Shown here: piece by piece, positions 63,545-64,000 of the stretch
How positions within the stretch are numbered: the stretch's first letter is position 1
Layout of the letters: each line of letters starts with the position of its first letter
Assembly: GCA_014898415.1 (NCBI GenBank)
Contig: RCTD01000017.1
Coordinates: 1 to 64,000 of the forward strand
Origin: Stromatinia cepivora
Lineage: Eukaryota; Ascomycota; Leotiomycetes; Helotiales; Sclerotiniaceae
Direction of reading: 5' to 3'
DNA: 64,000 bases
The notes under the pieces: generated by a model
Seen by the model: the letters and a program-made list of their open reading frames with translations, nothing else
Databases searched by the model: none
Told to the model about the DNA's origin: nothing
Made by a program: the position numbers and the translations under genes

Positions 63545-64000
63545 TCAAAGATTCGAAACCTCAGTCGCGTGTGACCATTCGTCCTCCAATCCCTTCAATC
63601 TCCCTAAGAACTCCGTCCATGACTCCTTCGCTACATCGGAATCAAATTCAATCGTAATGTTCTCACTTCTCCCATCATTAACTCTCCCACCCATAGCATC
63701 TGGTGAATCAATTCCACATTTCTTCAGCTCAAACGTGTTTCCAAATGCAGCCTCAACTTGGTTGATGGCACGAGTTATGTCCTCTAAGGTTTTGAATGCC
63801 TAAGAATGATAAGCAGGTGAACGACCATAAGTGAGACGATGAAAAGACTTACAAAGATACGATTTGGACAATCCCCCCGAGCATCACCATTCTTGAGCAC
63901 GGTGACCCTTAGATGCCATATCGGAGTTGTTGCCTCGGAATTTTGCTTCCAAAGTGTATGAGCACCCGCGTTCTCGTGGGGAAAGGTAACCTTTTGTCCG
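63545..64000 (-). CDS. Unrecognised gene, 3' end only (runs off right edge)
   Basis: Two exon parts, 64000-63853 (partial, begins in mid-codon) and 63799-63545, are separated by a 53-bp intron (GTAAGT...TTCTTAG). About 133 residues are visible, including 'FPHENAGAHTLWKQN', 'DCPNRIF' before the intron and 'EDITRAINQVEAAFGNTF' after it, ending ATEVSNL. The composition is that of an ordinary soluble protein. I do not recognise the family. The splice sites and the continuous frame on both sides support it as real coding sequence. Confidence 0.7.

Overview
The window is fungal nuclear DNA in two very different halves. Bases 1 to about 37,450 are extremely AT-rich with no intact gene. They consist of LTR retrotransposons mutated by C-to-T and G-to-A changes, the mark of repeat-induced point mutation (RIP). 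From about 37,560 to the end, base composition is ordinary and holds spliced genes with short introns (47 to 95 bp, one of 216 bp). RIP, this two-speed composition and the protein families point to a filamentous ascomycete (Pezizomycotina). A leotiomycete such as Botrytis, Sclerotinia or Monilinia is my best guess, by inference only.

AT-rich half: a nest of insertions that can be resolved from target-site duplications (TSDs). Copia element C (1733-35358, 309-bp LTRs, TSD ATTTA) is the host. Two copies of a second Copia family sit in it: A (3930-12244, TSD TTTAA) and B (12359-17838, TSD AATAA), both with 166-bp LTRs and both about 5.48 kb once A's own insertion is removed. A is split in its integrase by E (6263-9094, 184-bp LTRs, TSD ATTCA), a non-autonomous element made largely of tandem repeats. 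Gypsy element D (23041-34556, 291/292-bp LTRs, TSD CTAA) also sits in C and carries a solo LTR of its own family (27379-27669, TSD TTAT). A second, reverse-oriented E copy runs off the left edge (1-730). All reading frames are broken. The outer edge of nearly every element is far less mutated than its inner LTR ends, which is the most unusual signal I see.

The AT-rich block ends in a microsatellite and a roughly 590-bp imperfect palindrome (about 36,830-37,420).

Gene-rich half, left to right: a non-secreted lipoxygenase with a complete metal-ligand set (+); a secreted histidine acid phosphatase of the phytase type (-); the ER/inner-nuclear-membrane RING-CH ubiquitin ligase Doa10 (-); a 1435-residue membrane-anchored repeat protein of the kind misannotated as 'transcription factor hoxa13' (+); a secreted ferritin-like Rds1-type stress protein (+); a small proline-rich protein (+); a single-pass membrane protein with a Gln/Ala/Ser-rich N-terminal region (-); and the 3' end of an unrecognised gene (-). 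I see no biosynthetic cluster; these look like independent genes. I found no tRNA, rRNA or CRISPR.
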